DNA of 23,178 nucleotides from Phallusia fumigata (GCA_008931825.1 QXVZ01001937.1:1-23178); one strand, 5' to 3'. Positions 1 to 9,960 are shown, counted from the first letter of the stretch. A program made the numbers and translations. Notes: generated by a model from the letters alone, not told the origin.

Positions 1-264
1 GATCCTGACTAGGAATAATCTACGAGGCTAGTTGGTAACGCTGAGCTGTAACATGCAAAGTGTTGCTTTTACTAATGTGAAATCATGTACGAACGTTGAA
101 ATACAAACAACTAGCTATAACTTAAGCATTCAAATACAAATTTCGTTCAAACCATACCTTTTGACCATTTATGTCTGTGCAAGGGATGATGACTTAAAGT
201 AACCTCGCCATTAAGTAAATGCAAAAAAAAGCAAATAAACTTCCAATAAAATTATCGTAGTTAC

Positions 265-399
265 CTTTGGATCTGTAACATTGAGGTGAGCTCCTGTAGT
301 CAAAGCAACATCCCTTTCGTTCACAGGCATATTTGTACACGTTGTCGCAATGTACTCTCTGCGCTGGTTGAATGTCACATTTGGCTAATGCACAATCAC
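265..399 (-). CDS. Trefoil (P-type) domain exon, 3' of two, partial gene
   Basis: This minus-strand exon encodes a complete six-cysteine trefoil module, a disulfide-knotted fold of secreted mucus-associated proteins, zymogens and zona-pellucida-type proteins. The order is Cys-x9-Cys (with QRVHC, matching the family R-x2-C), Cys-x7-Cys, then C-ERKG-CC-FD, and finally PQCY. The donor is AAAG|GTAACT, with GT at 264-263. The start is less certain: either after AG at 401-400 (exon from 399) or after AG at 386-385 (exon from 384). Both give a symmetrical phase 1-1 exon, typical of shuffled extracellular modules. The spacing between cysteines 2 and 3 is two residues shorter than in vertebrate TFF peptides. 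The exon follows the trefoil exon at 1449-1613 in the same gene and phase. The gene continues past the left edge, and neither a signal-peptide exon nor the 3' end was identified. The domain call is firm; the parent protein is unknown. Confidence 0.8.
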
Positions 400-1448
400 C
401 TTTGGAACAGTAAATTGTTTTTTAGGAGGTCACTACTGTCAAGGTGTGCCAAAAGAAAACGTCATTTATTCGCTTAGAAAGAATAAGTTTTGTTACATAA
501 GAAATAAACGAGGTATTTGTGTTTTTATTAATCTCTGTTTAATCAAACTGCTCTTGTCGTATTCCAGGANCCAAGCACAAAGTATTAATGTTTTCAACCG
601 ACTTCAATCGGAAACAATTGGTTCACAGTACGTCATTTAGCCAAGCTACGAATACCGCAGAGTCAACCCCCGAATTTCTCTACCACCATAAGGAGTAGAG
701 AAATGAAAATTTGAGACGAAAAAGTGAGCCATACTATAAACCGCTTATGCAAACCTCGCATGGTTTTGTCTTATTAGGTGCGTTTCGGTCTAGAGTCTTA
801 GTATTAAATTTCCTGATGCTTGCCATAATCAGTATGGAGATCGAGGTGCAATTCTGGTTAAGCCGGGTTACAGCGTGTGTGTATGTCACCGGATAGCTCT
901 GGTACTTGGAAATTAAGCCCTTGGTTGTTAAAAGTAACGTGATTCGCTGCGTCCCAAAATACACGCGGCTGCTAGGCCTAAAATTGTCCGTTCGCAGTAA
1001 TGGATTGTCACACAGCGTGAGGTCACGTAACGATTTCTTCCTTTTTAAAACTATCACAGTTCTACCTTTATTTCACTCAAGTTGTGCTTGTTAACTTGTT
1101 AACCCCAACCTAAAATGCGTGTAACAATATGGGGAACACATTAACACTTCATGATTTACCTCATTTCAATTAGATATTTGTGCTTGTTTTAATTTGTTGG
1201 GTGTTAGTCAGATTTTGTAAGATTAGAGTTGCACTGCGGCACATTTGACATCGTCACGCGTCACAACAGTTGCGGAGCATTGGACTATCACCGCCGGATT
1301 TACAATCTGGTAGAACTGGCATCTTACTAACAGCGCCATTTTCGTAAATTTACTGATCAGAAAAAAAATCTTTAATAATAGTACCAAATTTGATGACAAG
1401 AAGTTGTAATAACATTTTGGGCACAGTTATTTAAAGCACCCTGCTTAC
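400..1448 (-). other. Intron between the two trefoil exons
   Basis: About 1.05 kb between the donor at 1448 and the acceptor near 400 on the minus strand. It holds one ambiguous base at 570 and a short tRNA-like hairpin near 1290 that lacks a T arm. No other coding exon was recognised on either strand. Confidence 0.55.
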
Positions 1449-1613
1449 CTGTTGCTTTGAAGCATTTCGGGGCAACGGAGAAGAAGAAGACCCGATGTAA
1501 TATGGCGTCATAGCAACACCCCAGTGCGACACAACCTTGCGGTGTTACGTTAGCTGGCGCTTGTGGGCATTTTGTACGTTGGTAAATTGAAACTTCACAT
1601 TTGCATAGTGGCA
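1449..1613 (-). CDS. Trefoil (P-type) domain exon, 5' of two, partial gene
   Basis: Second trefoil module of the same minus-strand gene. A strong acceptor (pyrimidine run then GCAG, AG at 1615-1614) opens the exon and a consensus donor ACAG|GTAAGC (GT at 1448-1447) closes it, so it is phase 1-1 like the exon at 265-399. The peptide has C-x9-C with QRTKC, then a C...TPQGC segment, the diagnostic C-VALG-CC-YD, and PKCF at the end. All six trefoil cysteines are present, plus one extra cysteine just before the first. Loop lengths differ from vertebrate TFF: 11 residues between cysteines 2 and 3, and 16 between the CC pair and the last cysteine. The protein is presumably secreted, but no convincing signal-peptide exon was found upstream. 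A short ATG segment near 3278-3238 with a phase-1 donor is too short to trust. Confidence 0.72.
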
Positions 1614-1795
1614 CTGCAAAAAAAAGAACGAGTGTTGTGAAGTTTTTTTTCAGTAGAAGCCGTTTTTGTTGACCTAGGACATAAACCTGTCCTTATTGTT
1701 TAATTATAAATATAATAAAAATAATCTTATTAACTGCTGCCAAATGTATTGAATCCATCTAAAAACGTTTGCATTAGATTGTTTTCACTATATAC

Positions 1796-2161
1796 AAGCT
1801 CTCTGGCAGTTATGGTTTAAACATTGAACGTTTATTTAGTAGAATTAAAATAAAGTCAAAAGGTTTGATTCACAAAACGATGTGTTGCTAATCAAAACAT
1901 GGACATGTGTCAATTTACAGTTGATACACTGTATCAATAATTTATTCGTAACTTCCATAAATTTTTAAACGGCGCTCACGACAAAAAGCAACATCAAGCA
2001 CAGATTAGTTAGTAATTCAGCTTAGAGCGCTAATTGGCAGTTAGCAAATGGATTCGACATATTTAAAACACACTTTTTGTTGTAACTACCAAACTTGCAA
2101 CTTAGGAACACAAGAAACGGACTTAGAAAGTAGTTCAAGAAACATGACTGCCAGAGAGCTT
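1796..2161. repeat. Fold-back repeat with 14-bp perfect inverted ends
   Basis: AAGCTCTCTGGCAG at 1796-1809 is repeated exactly in reverse complement at 2148-2161, and the similarity continues inward for several more bases. A third, diverged copy in direct orientation lies at about 2231-2290, sharing GTTTGCATTA, TTCACTATA-ACAAGC and TCTGGCA with 1768-1830. The arrangement suggests a decayed MITE-like family. No clear target-site duplication was seen and there is no coding capacity. Confidence 0.45.
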
Positions 2162-2765
2162 CACGTCAACAACGGTTTCATCCTTCTCGTTATTTTGTAT
2201 ACCGATGGTGACAGAAGCGATTTATGAAAAGTTTGCATTAAAACGTATTCACTATACACAAGCATTCTGGCAAATACGTTTATAATAAACATTTCAAAAG
2301 TCGAAATGCAAAAATTTGAGCGAATAAATTTTCCCCGTATGTGATGCGTCGTTTTGAAATGCATTGTGTCACTACGAGTTTGCGGAAAAACGTTTTGCAA
2401 TCCACCGATCAATTTCCCGTTTTTGGTTAAACTATGAACTTTTCTGCTTACCACGTCAATCCCAATTTAGCCACGAATTTGCTACAACTCGTGTGAACAC
2501 GGTCAAACCTGTTTATTTTGTTCAAACGTCATTGTAAGTTGAAAAAAATCATGTTTGACCAGAACTCAAAGCAATTTACGGCAAATTTGTGGACACTAAA
2601 AAAACTGTCTCAGATTGCGGTTAGCGAAATACATTAAGCTCAAGAAAAATTGCTGCTTTTCAAACAACCCGGCTTCAATTTGGGGCAAATTATTCCAAAC
2701 CAAAGGGTCCGTATTTCCGTGGAAATCCAGCCCATATTAGTCGCCGTTTTTTGACACACCCTTCC

Positions 2766-3278
2766 TCAAACGACACAAGCGCTAGTTACACGTAAATTAT
2801 GTGGTAACAACATCAAAGTGCGTGACAGGACGTGTAAAACTTTGTACCAACGCGTTTGGGTTGTAACCGACGTAGGATGGGATGTATCTTCCAAAACTGC
2901 TAAAATACAAGAATTTATACTCCAGGGTTCCTGACTTTCATCACAAAAACTATTCAAAAACAAATGTGATGTAATATACAAAAAGTAATCATGATGACTG
3001 ACAAACGCTTGTAAGTAACCAACACAGGGGTTTGGTTTGAATTTGCAAAAGTAGTGGTGTGAAAAAGTGTTGAAAGGCTGGTAAGTCGTCCATGTACATT
3101 CGCCGCTTCTAATCGGAAATATCAACATTCCCACAGTGTCACACCAATACAAGGTGGCATGTCGGTTTAAACTCGTACTCTTAACGTCCACCCTGCATTC
3201 GTTGCACATGTAATTAGCAGTTTCAGACAGGTGCTTACGAACCACAGCTGTGCTGGTAGGCATGAGAACGTACAACAT
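2766..3278 (-). CDS. Unrecognised 170-codon open frame (doubtful)
   Basis: Longest open frame of the first 7 kb. The translation is rich in Cys, His and Tyr and begins with a mildly hydrophobic MLYVLMPTSTAVV. No known domain was recognised and the cysteine spacing fits neither trefoil, EGF nor LDLa modules. A consensus donor (GTTC|GTAAGC) occurs 40 bases after the ATG in phase 1, the phase that the trefoil exon at 1613 would accept. The first 13 residues could therefore be a weak 5' exon of that gene. More likely this is a chance open frame. Confidence 0.12.
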   Translation of the reverse strand: MLYVLMPTSTAVVRKHLSETANYMCNECRVDVKSTSLNRHATLYWCDTVGMLIFPIRSGECTWTTYQPFNTFSHHYFCKFKPNPCVGYLQAFVSHHDYFLYITSHLFLNSFCDESQEPWSINSCILAVLEDTSHPTSVTTQTRWYKVLHVLSRTLMLLPHNLRVTSACVV

Positions 3279-5789
3279 GTCCTACGCTTTAATTGTGCGA
3301 TGGTCGGCGGGGTCACGGGGTCACTTGATTCTTTGAAAATCGCGATTTGAGTTTCGAGAAAAGTTATGGCAATATGAGGGGCGTGCTTACGTCATAGTGA
3401 CGCACTTCATGCGTGACAGTCTGATGTTTTGTTTTAAATTTACGTCACTTCTAGCATTGATTCGGCCCGGTCTTTGTAAAATAAACTCGAAAACGTAAAA
3501 TGTATTCAGCTAACATATCTGACTAAACTGTTGTTTAACCGTACTTGGTTGGGGCTTTATAAAAAAACAGATTGTTTTGCTGGAACTGTGTCGCTGTGAT
3601 TTCTTTCACCAAGCGAAATAAACTCAACTCAACATATTACCGGGCAAAACTATTACGCCTTCAACCATCTTGCTAACAAGTTGGGTGATCTCGTTTTGTA
3701 GGTTCAACTTTGCATCCTAACAACCCCAATGTATGCAATGCATTAAAAAACATTAAACGCCATAAACACTACACCATGCATATTGCTTTACCTGGTGTCG
3801 TTCCTCCAATCTGTGCGGATATGTTTTTGGCAAGGAAAACGGTCAGGAAGATTTTCAGTAGAAACATCCTCCTTGATTTGAACTTGTATCTTCGCCACAG
3901 AAAATGCGGGCAAAACAGCGACACAGAACAACAAGTACTTGCTACAAGATTATCTTCCGTCTGTCGCAAGCCCCTTAACCTTTCAGGAGAAAAAAGAGGC
4001 GTTTTGGGGAAGTAAACTTTAAGACAAGGTCAAAACCTTTCCTTTGCGAAACGGTTTAAACGTTTGGTGAAAAGAATTTGACGTTTACACTGTACTAATA
4101 TGTGAAACTAGTTCTAAGCAAGTCAACCAACAGAGACTGTTATTAACGGGATTTCTCAACAAGCCACAGAGTAAATGATTTCAGCAAAATTGTGCAGAGC
4201 CCTAAAACAAGATTAGGCGGGATATTTTTGCGATTTCAAAAAAACTTTCGAGAAGGTCGTAAAGTAAACGGTATCAAAACTGTAAAACTTCTCATTTTGC
4301 ATTCACGAAAATATTATGATAATTTTAAGGCTCCCACAAAACAATCAAAAACAAGCCCCAAATTCGCACGGAAATTGTTCGTGGCTAAAAGCAAACTCGA
4401 ACCAAATCGTTTCGCCTTTCCCTAAAACTACACTTTGTCGCTAGAAATAAACTAGATATGCGAACCTTCGCGATCTTATCATTATCGTTAGCCACAACAA
4501 ACGTTGTTAAAAAGCGATTTTGCATTTTGTTTTACATTTTTGGCATTTGTACGATTCATACATATTTCGTACTTACCTAACTTACCTAAAAATTTTACTA
4601 AACTTCTGCTGTCTGCCGCATTATGACACGAATTAAATGATAAACACAATAAAACTAATCTTTTTCTTGCTCTAATATTACACCCTTAATCTGTCATGAA
4701 CGTGTACAGGTAATTACCCTGATCTTACACTTTTAATTAGGAATACTCCTGTAATGAACTTTCTTCGACCTGAGTGTCTAGCAAACTGTGATTGATACAA
4801 CCGGCCACATTTGAAGAACAGGTGCTGCGTGCGGCAAGGCGGGGACATCGCTACTGATTACAAACGGCACTGCTGCTGGGCACACGCGAGAATAATTCTA
4901 GAACGCAGAACACGCGACTGGCATTATGACGTTACAATGATGTTTATGACAGTAACTCGTGGATCGCACTTTCTAACAAGGCTCCCTGCGCGTGCCACAC
5001 CCTCCGTGCAGTCGGAGTTGTTTGCAGTAACGATGAACGATGTGTTATGCGTGTTAATATATTAATACTTGGCTTTTACTGCGCTGCACTTATCGGAATT
5101 TGTGATTGGCGTTATATATCACACACGCTCGAGTTAAATTAAAACGTGCATGCCAGGCGTTGACCATATGTGGGGGTCTCGGATGAAAATGGAAAAATGG
5201 AGGGGCTTGTTGTTTATTTAAAGCAGTCTGTCCCACGTAAAACGTGATTACAAGACCTTTGACATTTGATGCGACCTAAATGCTGATTGTTGCCCATTTG
5301 GAAAATGTACATACAACTTAAGTTACTTAGTGTTGTTTTGACATGCCAGAGTGCTGATATCAAACCTTACCAGTTTTGCTAATGGAAAAATGAACCTTAT
5401 TATTAACACTATGTTTAAAAGTTTGCTTCTTAAATTTGCGGTAAAGATTACTGAGTTACAGTTGATACCATGTTTTTTACGGTTCTCCAAATTACTTTCA
5501 ACCAACCATTAAGCGTTGTTTTTTCACTCAAACAAAAAAGACTAACAAGCAATTTTAGTCCACACGCAATTCCTTTAAACTTCTGATTCTCCCAATTGCG
5601 TTGCAATTTTGCTGGCACGTAAAGCATCGCAGTTATAGCAGCTTAAAACTCCAGATATGATTTGAAGTTCCTGCCCATAAATTACCCGAAGTTTACTCTT
5701 TACGACAGCCGTGCACCGATAAATGCGTCACATTACATTTACAGTCCAATCGAAGTGTGTGGTTGTGACGAAATAATAGGAATTGTGTG

Positions 5790-5995
5790 AGAGATAGCCG
5801 CTAGCATGGGCGGACGCGGCGGCCTATAATCACCGAATTTACGTGGCACGATTATTTATTTGGTTGTTTGTGAGTGAAGAACTAAAAGCGTGGTCGCGCG
5901 GAAGGTTTTTTCCGTGTCTAATCCGCCGATTACATAAACTCGTGCCCTTTCGGTGTGTTTTAACTTCGTTCAGGCCGTACTGTCGTTTTCAAGTG
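5790..5995. promoter_or_regulatory. CpG-dense patch, candidate promoter
   Basis: About twenty CpG dinucleotides by eye in roughly 200 bp, including GGCGGACGCGGCGGCC and TCGCGCGG, set in otherwise CpG-poor AT-rich DNA. It lies about 1.3 kb upstream of the GTPBP3 acceptor and could be the promoter of that transcription unit, of a minus-strand gene, or both. Only composition supports this call. Confidence 0.3.
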
Positions 5996-6135
5996 GACAC
6001 ATTTACAGAGTGATAAGTTGTATTTTATAGAATTTATTACATGAACTCTTAAATACAGGGATGCACCAAATCTACAAAACACACCCTGTTTGGTCCTCGG
6101 CCGAGCAAGTTCAGTGCGTGATGATATCACTCATA

Positions 6136-6537
6136 TATGAGTGTAGGGTTGCCAACCGTCCTTTATTTCAAAGGACAATCCTTTATTCTGCTCTATTTGT
6201 CCTTGTCCTTTATTAAGATCTAAAATCTAAACCACTATTTGTCCTTTATTTTAAAATCGTTTTGCCTTGTGGCTAAGATTCTAAAATGAGACTCACAGGA
6301 ACAAAACAAATTTAGCATTACACAACAAGGTAGTAATGATGCCTTTCACAAAATCAACCAGTAATTTGTTATGAAAGAAATGTATGTGAGAAAACTTGTA
6401 ATAGTAGTGCCAATATTTTATGTCATCATCAGATCAAAATATTAATTGGAAGTGTGTTTTCGAGACATGATAAAATGTTACTTTAGTTTTTATGTCCTTT
6501 ATTGTAGCTTAACAAAGTTTGCAACCCTATATGAGTG
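6136..6537. mobile_element. Non-autonomous hAT-type MITE with perfect 8-bp TSD
   Basis: The element itself spans 6144-6529 (386 bp). It begins TAGGGTTGCCAAC and ends with the reverse complement of TAGGGTTGCAAAC, a 13-bp terminal inverted repeat with one mismatch. TATGAGTG occurs directly on both sides (6136-6143 and 6530-6537), the 8-bp duplication characteristic of hAT transposases. Five copies of (G)TCCTTTATT occur inside, at 6158, 6179, 6205, 6241 and 6494. They are concentrated near the left end and look like subterminal transposase-binding repeats. No transposase open frame exists, so mobilisation would need a source in trans. The perfect TSD suggests a fairly recent insertion. Confidence 0.85.
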
Positions 6538-7211
6538 ACATAGCCTAATAAAAATTAATCGCCTCACTTTTTATCGATTTTTACCTAAGTTCTTCAGTGG
6601 TCAATTACAGGTTAAAAGCTTTTGATTATTTTCGCCCTGACCCAAAAAGGATATGTTGCGACCTTTGCTGGTCTTTGTACGATGTTTGTATACATTTTTT
6701 AGAACACCAAACAATGCTATTAATGTTTAGCAGGGCATCGAACATTGTCAGTACCGAATACTAGCGTTATTTATCACATTAAAGAAGTCAACACAGGTTT
6801 TTTTTGCATTATTGCAAACTTTTCGTTTCACCTGTTTACATGTGCAACTTAATTTTGTTGACTTGTCTTGCTTTATCAAAAGTACTAAAAGTTTATTAAT
6901 CGCATGAAAAATAAAATATCACAAAAATCCTAGAAAAAATATTTTGTCGAAAGCTAGATTCTACCGAGTCAAGATGCTTGGAATGGATTGTCAGAATAGA
7001 ATTCGTTCGAACAGCGAATCACAGTTGTTTAAATGGATGAGCGTAACAGTAGATGCACGTTTTTAAACGCACATGCTAATGAATGTTATTGTTATGTTTA
7101 CAAAATGTGGAAACGTTTTAAACATAAAGCTTAAAAGTCCAGGTCTTAAACAGTCGTGCATAATATGTAGTAGGAATAAAATCGATAATATTTATCCAAC
7201 CTGTTTTGTGC
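6538..7211. other. Gene-free spacer before GTPBP3
   Basis: About 670 bp of AT-rich DNA between the MITE and the GTPBP3 acceptor. No open frame, RNA gene or clear promoter motif was recognised. If GTPBP3 is trans-spliced, part of it would be outron. Confidence 0.4.
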
Positions 7212-7213
7212 AG
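7200..7213 (+). promoter_or_regulatory. Splice acceptor before GTPBP3 (probable SL acceptor)
   Basis: CCTGTTTTGTGCAG ends in AG at 7212-7213, 36 nt before the GTPBP3 ATG. No matching donor or upstream coding exon was found, so it is either a trans-splice acceptor or the 3' end of a 5'-UTR intron. Confidence 0.55.
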
Positions 7214-7229
7214 TATTTACTAGCGTGAC

Positions 7230-7247
7230 ATGTTTTGCAAAGGGTGA
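7230..7247 (+). other. Five-codon upstream ORF in the GTPBP3 leader
   Basis: ATG TTT TGC AAA GGG TGA (MFCKG-stop) lies between the acceptor at 7213 and the GTPBP3 ATG at 7250. Its stop ends 2 nt before that ATG. In a mature mRNA it would be the first start codon, so GTPBP3 would be translated by leaky scanning or by termination and reinitiation. Confidence 0.45.
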
Positions 7248-7249
7248 AA

Positions 7250-8764
7250 ATGAATTGTAGCCTTCGTCTGTTTGCCAAGGTCTTGGCATTGCAAACGCCG
7301 TGTCGATGTACTGGAATCATAGGAATAAAAGGTCAAAGTCCATTGCACAGAGAAATTAAAAGAAACTATACAGCAACACATCTGGGAACAATTTATGCCC
7401 ATTCTTCAGGTTTCGGCAAATGTGGTGTTGCTGTTATCAGAGTTTCTGGGAAAAAAACGAAAGTTGCCATGTCTGCTATTACGAAAAGTAAGAGACTTCC
7501 AGCTGCAAAGCAAGTTTTTATCTCACGTCTTTGGCACCCAAAGTCAGACACTATGCTTGATCGGGCGGTTGTGTTCTGGTTTGCAGCCCCTAGTAGTTTT
7601 ACTGGTGAAGACATGTGTGAATTTCAAGTCCACGGAGGACCTGCTGTTATTGCTTCAGTTCTTGATGCGTTGTCCTCAATAGAAGGCCTGAGACCAGCAG
7701 AGGCAGGTGACTTTACCAAGCGTGCATTTTTGAATGATAAACTTGACTTGACGGAAGTGGAAGGCCTGGGTGATTTAATACACGCTGAAACTGAAGGACA
7801 AAGGCGTCAGGCTGTGCATCAAATGGAAGGTTCATTAAGTTCACTGTATAAAAACTGGACAAAACAAATACTCAGAAACATGGCCCACTGTGAAGCGTTT
7901 ATTGACTTCGGCGAGGACCAGCATCTCGGTGACCAGGTTTTAACTAATGTTGTTGCTGAAATAAAAGCTGTGCAGCTTAAAATTGAGACACATTTGCAAG
8001 ATTCCCGCAGGGGTGAAAGACTTCGGAATGGAGTGAGGGTTTGTATCGCTGGACAACCAAATGTTGGAAAGAGCACCTTACTAAACTTGATAACCCAAAG
8101 GCAAGCTGCAATTGTCTCACCTATAGCTGGCACCACAAGAGATGTGATTGAAACTGCTTTGGACATTGATGGCTTTCCTGTGTTAATGAGCGACACAGCT
8201 GGACTAAGATACAGTGAGGATGTAATTGAAAAAGAAGGTGTTTCAAGAGCCTTTAAGAAAATTCAGGAAGCTGATTTAATTGTTTTTCTTTTATCTGCGG
8301 ACTCGATAAAATTATTCAGTCAGAATGTTGATCAATTAATTAAAGATCAGGCTGATGATCTTGGGTTGTTAAAGGATTTTAAAGAAAAGGAGATTCTATA
8401 CGTTGTAAACAAAACAGACCTAATTGAAGGGGAGACACAGGAGAGAAACAACACTTTTTATGTATCATGTAAAACTATGAGTGGCATCAGTGGTTTTCTT
8501 AAACACTTTTCAACTTGTATCAAGGACCTTTGTGGAGCTGCTGCTATAGGTAGTATTCCAAGTGTAACACAGCAAAGACATCGGAAACATTTAACTGATT
8601 GTGCCAGGTTCCTACAGCAAGCGATCGATAATTTTAACTTGGATATTGTTATTGCTGCTGAGTATATACGAATGGCTTTGCATGAACTTGGAAAAATATC
8701 TGGTAAAGTTGACGCCGATCAAATACTCGATGTGATTTTTCAGGACTTTTGTATTGGTAAATAG
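7250..8764 (+). CDS. GTPBP3: tRNA modification GTPase GTPBP3 (MnmE/TrmE/MSS1), mitochondrial
   Basis: Intronless 504-codon gene, close to the usual length of about 490 residues. With MTO1, this family installs the 5-taurinomethyl group on the wobble uridine of mitochondrial tRNAs. Residues 1-45 are basic and hydroxyl-rich with no acidic run, fitting a mitochondrial presequence. The N-terminal tetrahydrofolate-binding domain follows (GTIYAHSS..G.CGVAVIRVSG, later FTGED..EFQVHGG and AEAGDFTKRAFLN). The G domain, embedded in the helical domain, has G1 GQPNVGKS (268-275), G2 GTTRD (294-298), G3 DTAGLR (315-320), G4 NKTD (387-390) and G5 SCKT (406-409). The C terminus is the catalytic CIGK (501-504). 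I chose the first in-frame ATG; frame upstream of it exists only with a TTG start. It is the first gene of a probable operon with GPN3 and METTL16. Confidence 0.95.
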   Translation: MNCSLRLFAKVLALQTPCRCTGIIGIKGQSPLHREIKRNYTATHLGTIYAHSSGFGKCGVAVIRVSGKKTKVAMSAITKSKRLPAAKQVFISRLWHPKSDTMLDRAVVFWFAAPSSFTGEDMCEFQVHGGPAVIASVLDALSSIEGLRPAEAGDFTKRAFLNDKLDLTEVEGLGDLIHAETEGQRRQAVHQMEGSLSSLYKNWTKQILRNMAHCEAFIDFGEDQHLGDQVLTNVVAEIKAVQLKIETHLQDSRRGERLRNGVRVCIAGQPNVGKSTLLNLITQRQAAIVSPIAGTTRDVIETALDIDGFPVLMSDTAGLRYSEDVIEKEGVSRAFKKIQEADLIVFLLSADSIKLFSQNVDQLIKDQADDLGLLKDFKEKEILYVVNKTDLIEGETQERNNTFYVSCKTMSGISGFLKHFSTCIKDLCGAAAIGSIPSVTQQRHRKHLTDCARFLQQAIDNFNLDIVIAAEYIRMALHELGKISGKVDADQILDVIFQDFCIGK

Positions 8765-8841
8765 TTAAAGTACAGTGGTATGCTCTAAATGTAACAAAGC
8801 AAAACTGTGATATGAAGTCATGTCATAGTCATGTTCCACCT

Positions 8842-8872
8842 TACTAACATGCATTTCATTATGTCTTTGTAG
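8842..8872 (+). promoter_or_regulatory. Branch point and acceptor between GTPBP3 and GPN3
   Basis: A perfect TACTAAC branch-point consensus (8842-8848) is followed by a pyrimidine-rich ATGTCTTTGTAG ending in AG at 8871-8872. The branch A lies 25 nt from the AG. This acceptor falls only 108 nt after the GTPBP3 stop with no donor in between, as expected for an SL trans-splice site inside a polycistronic RNA. No AATAAA or ATTAAA occurs in the spacer. Confidence 0.65.
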
Positions 8873-8948
8873 GTTTCCTGTAATGCATTCTAGGCAGATT
8901 TATTATTTTTAATTTGTAAATTTAAAACATGTAAAGTAAATATTCAAT

Positions 8949-9758
8949 ATGCCGAAATATGCGCAAATTATTATGGGCCCTGCTGGCTCTGGCAAAAGCA
9001 CTTACTGTGCCACGATGGCTGAACATTTTAAAGCTCTAAAGCGGCAATGCTTTATAGTCAACCTGGACCCTGCTGCAGAGGATTTTAAATATCCTGTTAC
9101 AGCTGATGTCAGAGACCTCATACAACTTGACGATGTCATGGAAGACCAAGAACTTCATTTCGGTCCCAATGGTGGTCTTATATTCTGCATGGAGTATGTA
9201 ATAAAAAATCTAACATGGCTACAAGAAAGCCTTGAAGCAGGAGAGGATGATTATTTTATATTTGACTGCCCAGGACAAATTGAACTTTACAATCACCTCC
9301 CTGTCATGAGACAGCTCACAGAGACACTGCAGTCGTGGGATTTCCGCGTATGTGGAGTATTCCTTGTTGATTCCCAGTTTCTCGGTGAATCAAGTAAATT
9401 TGTGTCTGGTGTATTGTCGTCACTGTCCTGTATGATAAACCTGGAAATCCCACACATAAGCATCATGACTAAAATTGATCTTCTGCCAAAAAAGTCCAAG
9501 AAAAAGATGAGAGAATATCTAGACCCAAACATGTTATCTTTGGCTGAACAATCACATCACCACAGCGCAAAGTACAACAAACTGACGGAAATGATTTGTC
9601 AGCTTATTGACGATTATTCCATGGTGAGGTTTTTAGCATTTGATCAGAGTGATGAGGATTCTATTAACATTGTTCTGCAAAATATCGACATGGCATTGCA
9701 GTATGGTGAAGACTTGGAAGTCCAAGTAAAAGATTTTGAACCTGAAGAACAGGAGTGA
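8949..9758 (+). CDS. GPN3: GPN-loop GTPase 3 (RNA polymerase II assembly/import)
   Basis: Intronless, 269 residues against about 284 in human. GPN3 is a cytoplasmic GTPase that works with GPN1 in assembly and nuclear import of RNA polymerase II. The order is: G1 GPAGSGKST (residues 10-18), [15 protein letters not shown], the defining Gly-Pro-Asn loop GPNGG (72-76), G3 DCPGQIELY (from 106), [11 protein letters not shown]4 TKID (174-177), DDYSMVRFL and [14 protein letters not shown] near the end. The start [16 protein letters not shown] matches the family start. The SMV and DPxM segments favour GPN3 over GPN1 or GPN2. The C-terminal acidic tail is shorter than in vertebrates. The gene starts 185 nt after GTPBP3 and ends 235 nt before METTL16. 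Confidence 0.95.
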   Translation: MPKYAQIIMGPAGSGKSTYCATMAEHFKALKRQCFIVNLDPAAEDFKYPVTADVRDLIQLDDVMEDQELHFGPNGGLIFCMEYVIKNLTWLQESLEAGEDDYFIFDCPGQIELYNHLPVMRQLTETLQSWDFRVCGVFLVDSQFLGESSKFVSGVLSSLSCMINLEIPHISIMTKIDLLPKKSKKKMREYLDPNMLSLAEQSHHHSAKYNKLTEMICQLIDDYSMVRFLAFDQSDEDSINIVLQNIDMALQYGEDLEVQVKDFEPEEQE

Positions 9759-9960
9759 TGTTAATTGTATATTTTTGCTTAGAATTGTATCACAGAACTG
9801 TAACTAGCATTGGTTTTGTGAAATATGACCAGCACTGAATAGTTATTGTGGATATATCTGCCATTCCTTACTTATTGTGCAAGTAATCCTAAAGATGTTG
9901 ATTAGAATGTAAACTACACTATTTTATTCAAAGTAATTTCCCAAAATTGCAAATTTCAAG

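Larger units (their letters stand above)
1614..5789. other. Long stretch without a recognised gene
   Basis: About 4.2 kb of AT-rich DNA. Open frames here are short and match no family I recognise. It must contain at least the 5' end of the minus-strand trefoil gene unless that gene starts further right, but no signal-peptide exon could be placed. A TATA-like TATAAAG lies on the minus strand near 3563-3557 with nothing convincing downstream. A fold-back repeat at 1796-2161 and the minus-strand open frame at 2766-3278 are listed separately. Confidence 0.5.

Noticed and set aside
1270-1340. tRNA-like hairpin (CCGGA-TTTACAA-TCTGG, anticodon-like TAC)
   Set aside because: The stem and 7-base loop look like an anticodon arm, but no matching T arm, acceptor stem or B box follows. 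At most a degraded tRNA-derived repeat.
3588-3925. Inverted 11-mers TGTGTCGCTGT / ACAGCGACACA
   Set aside because: Too short and too far apart, with no surrounding similarity; may be chance.
3710-4425. Plus-strand open frames of 101 and 77 codons
   Set aside because: No recognisable domain, no splice or start context, and composition like the surrounding non-coding DNA.
7235-7249. Extension of GTPBP3 upstream of its ATG
   Set aside because: It would need a TTG start. The first ATG at 7250 gives a normal presequence and follows the acceptor.
7393-8196. Open frames on other strands and frames over GTPBP3, GPN3, METTL16 and the ATG8 genes
   Set aside because: Shadows of strongly conserved genes, with no family similarity of their own.
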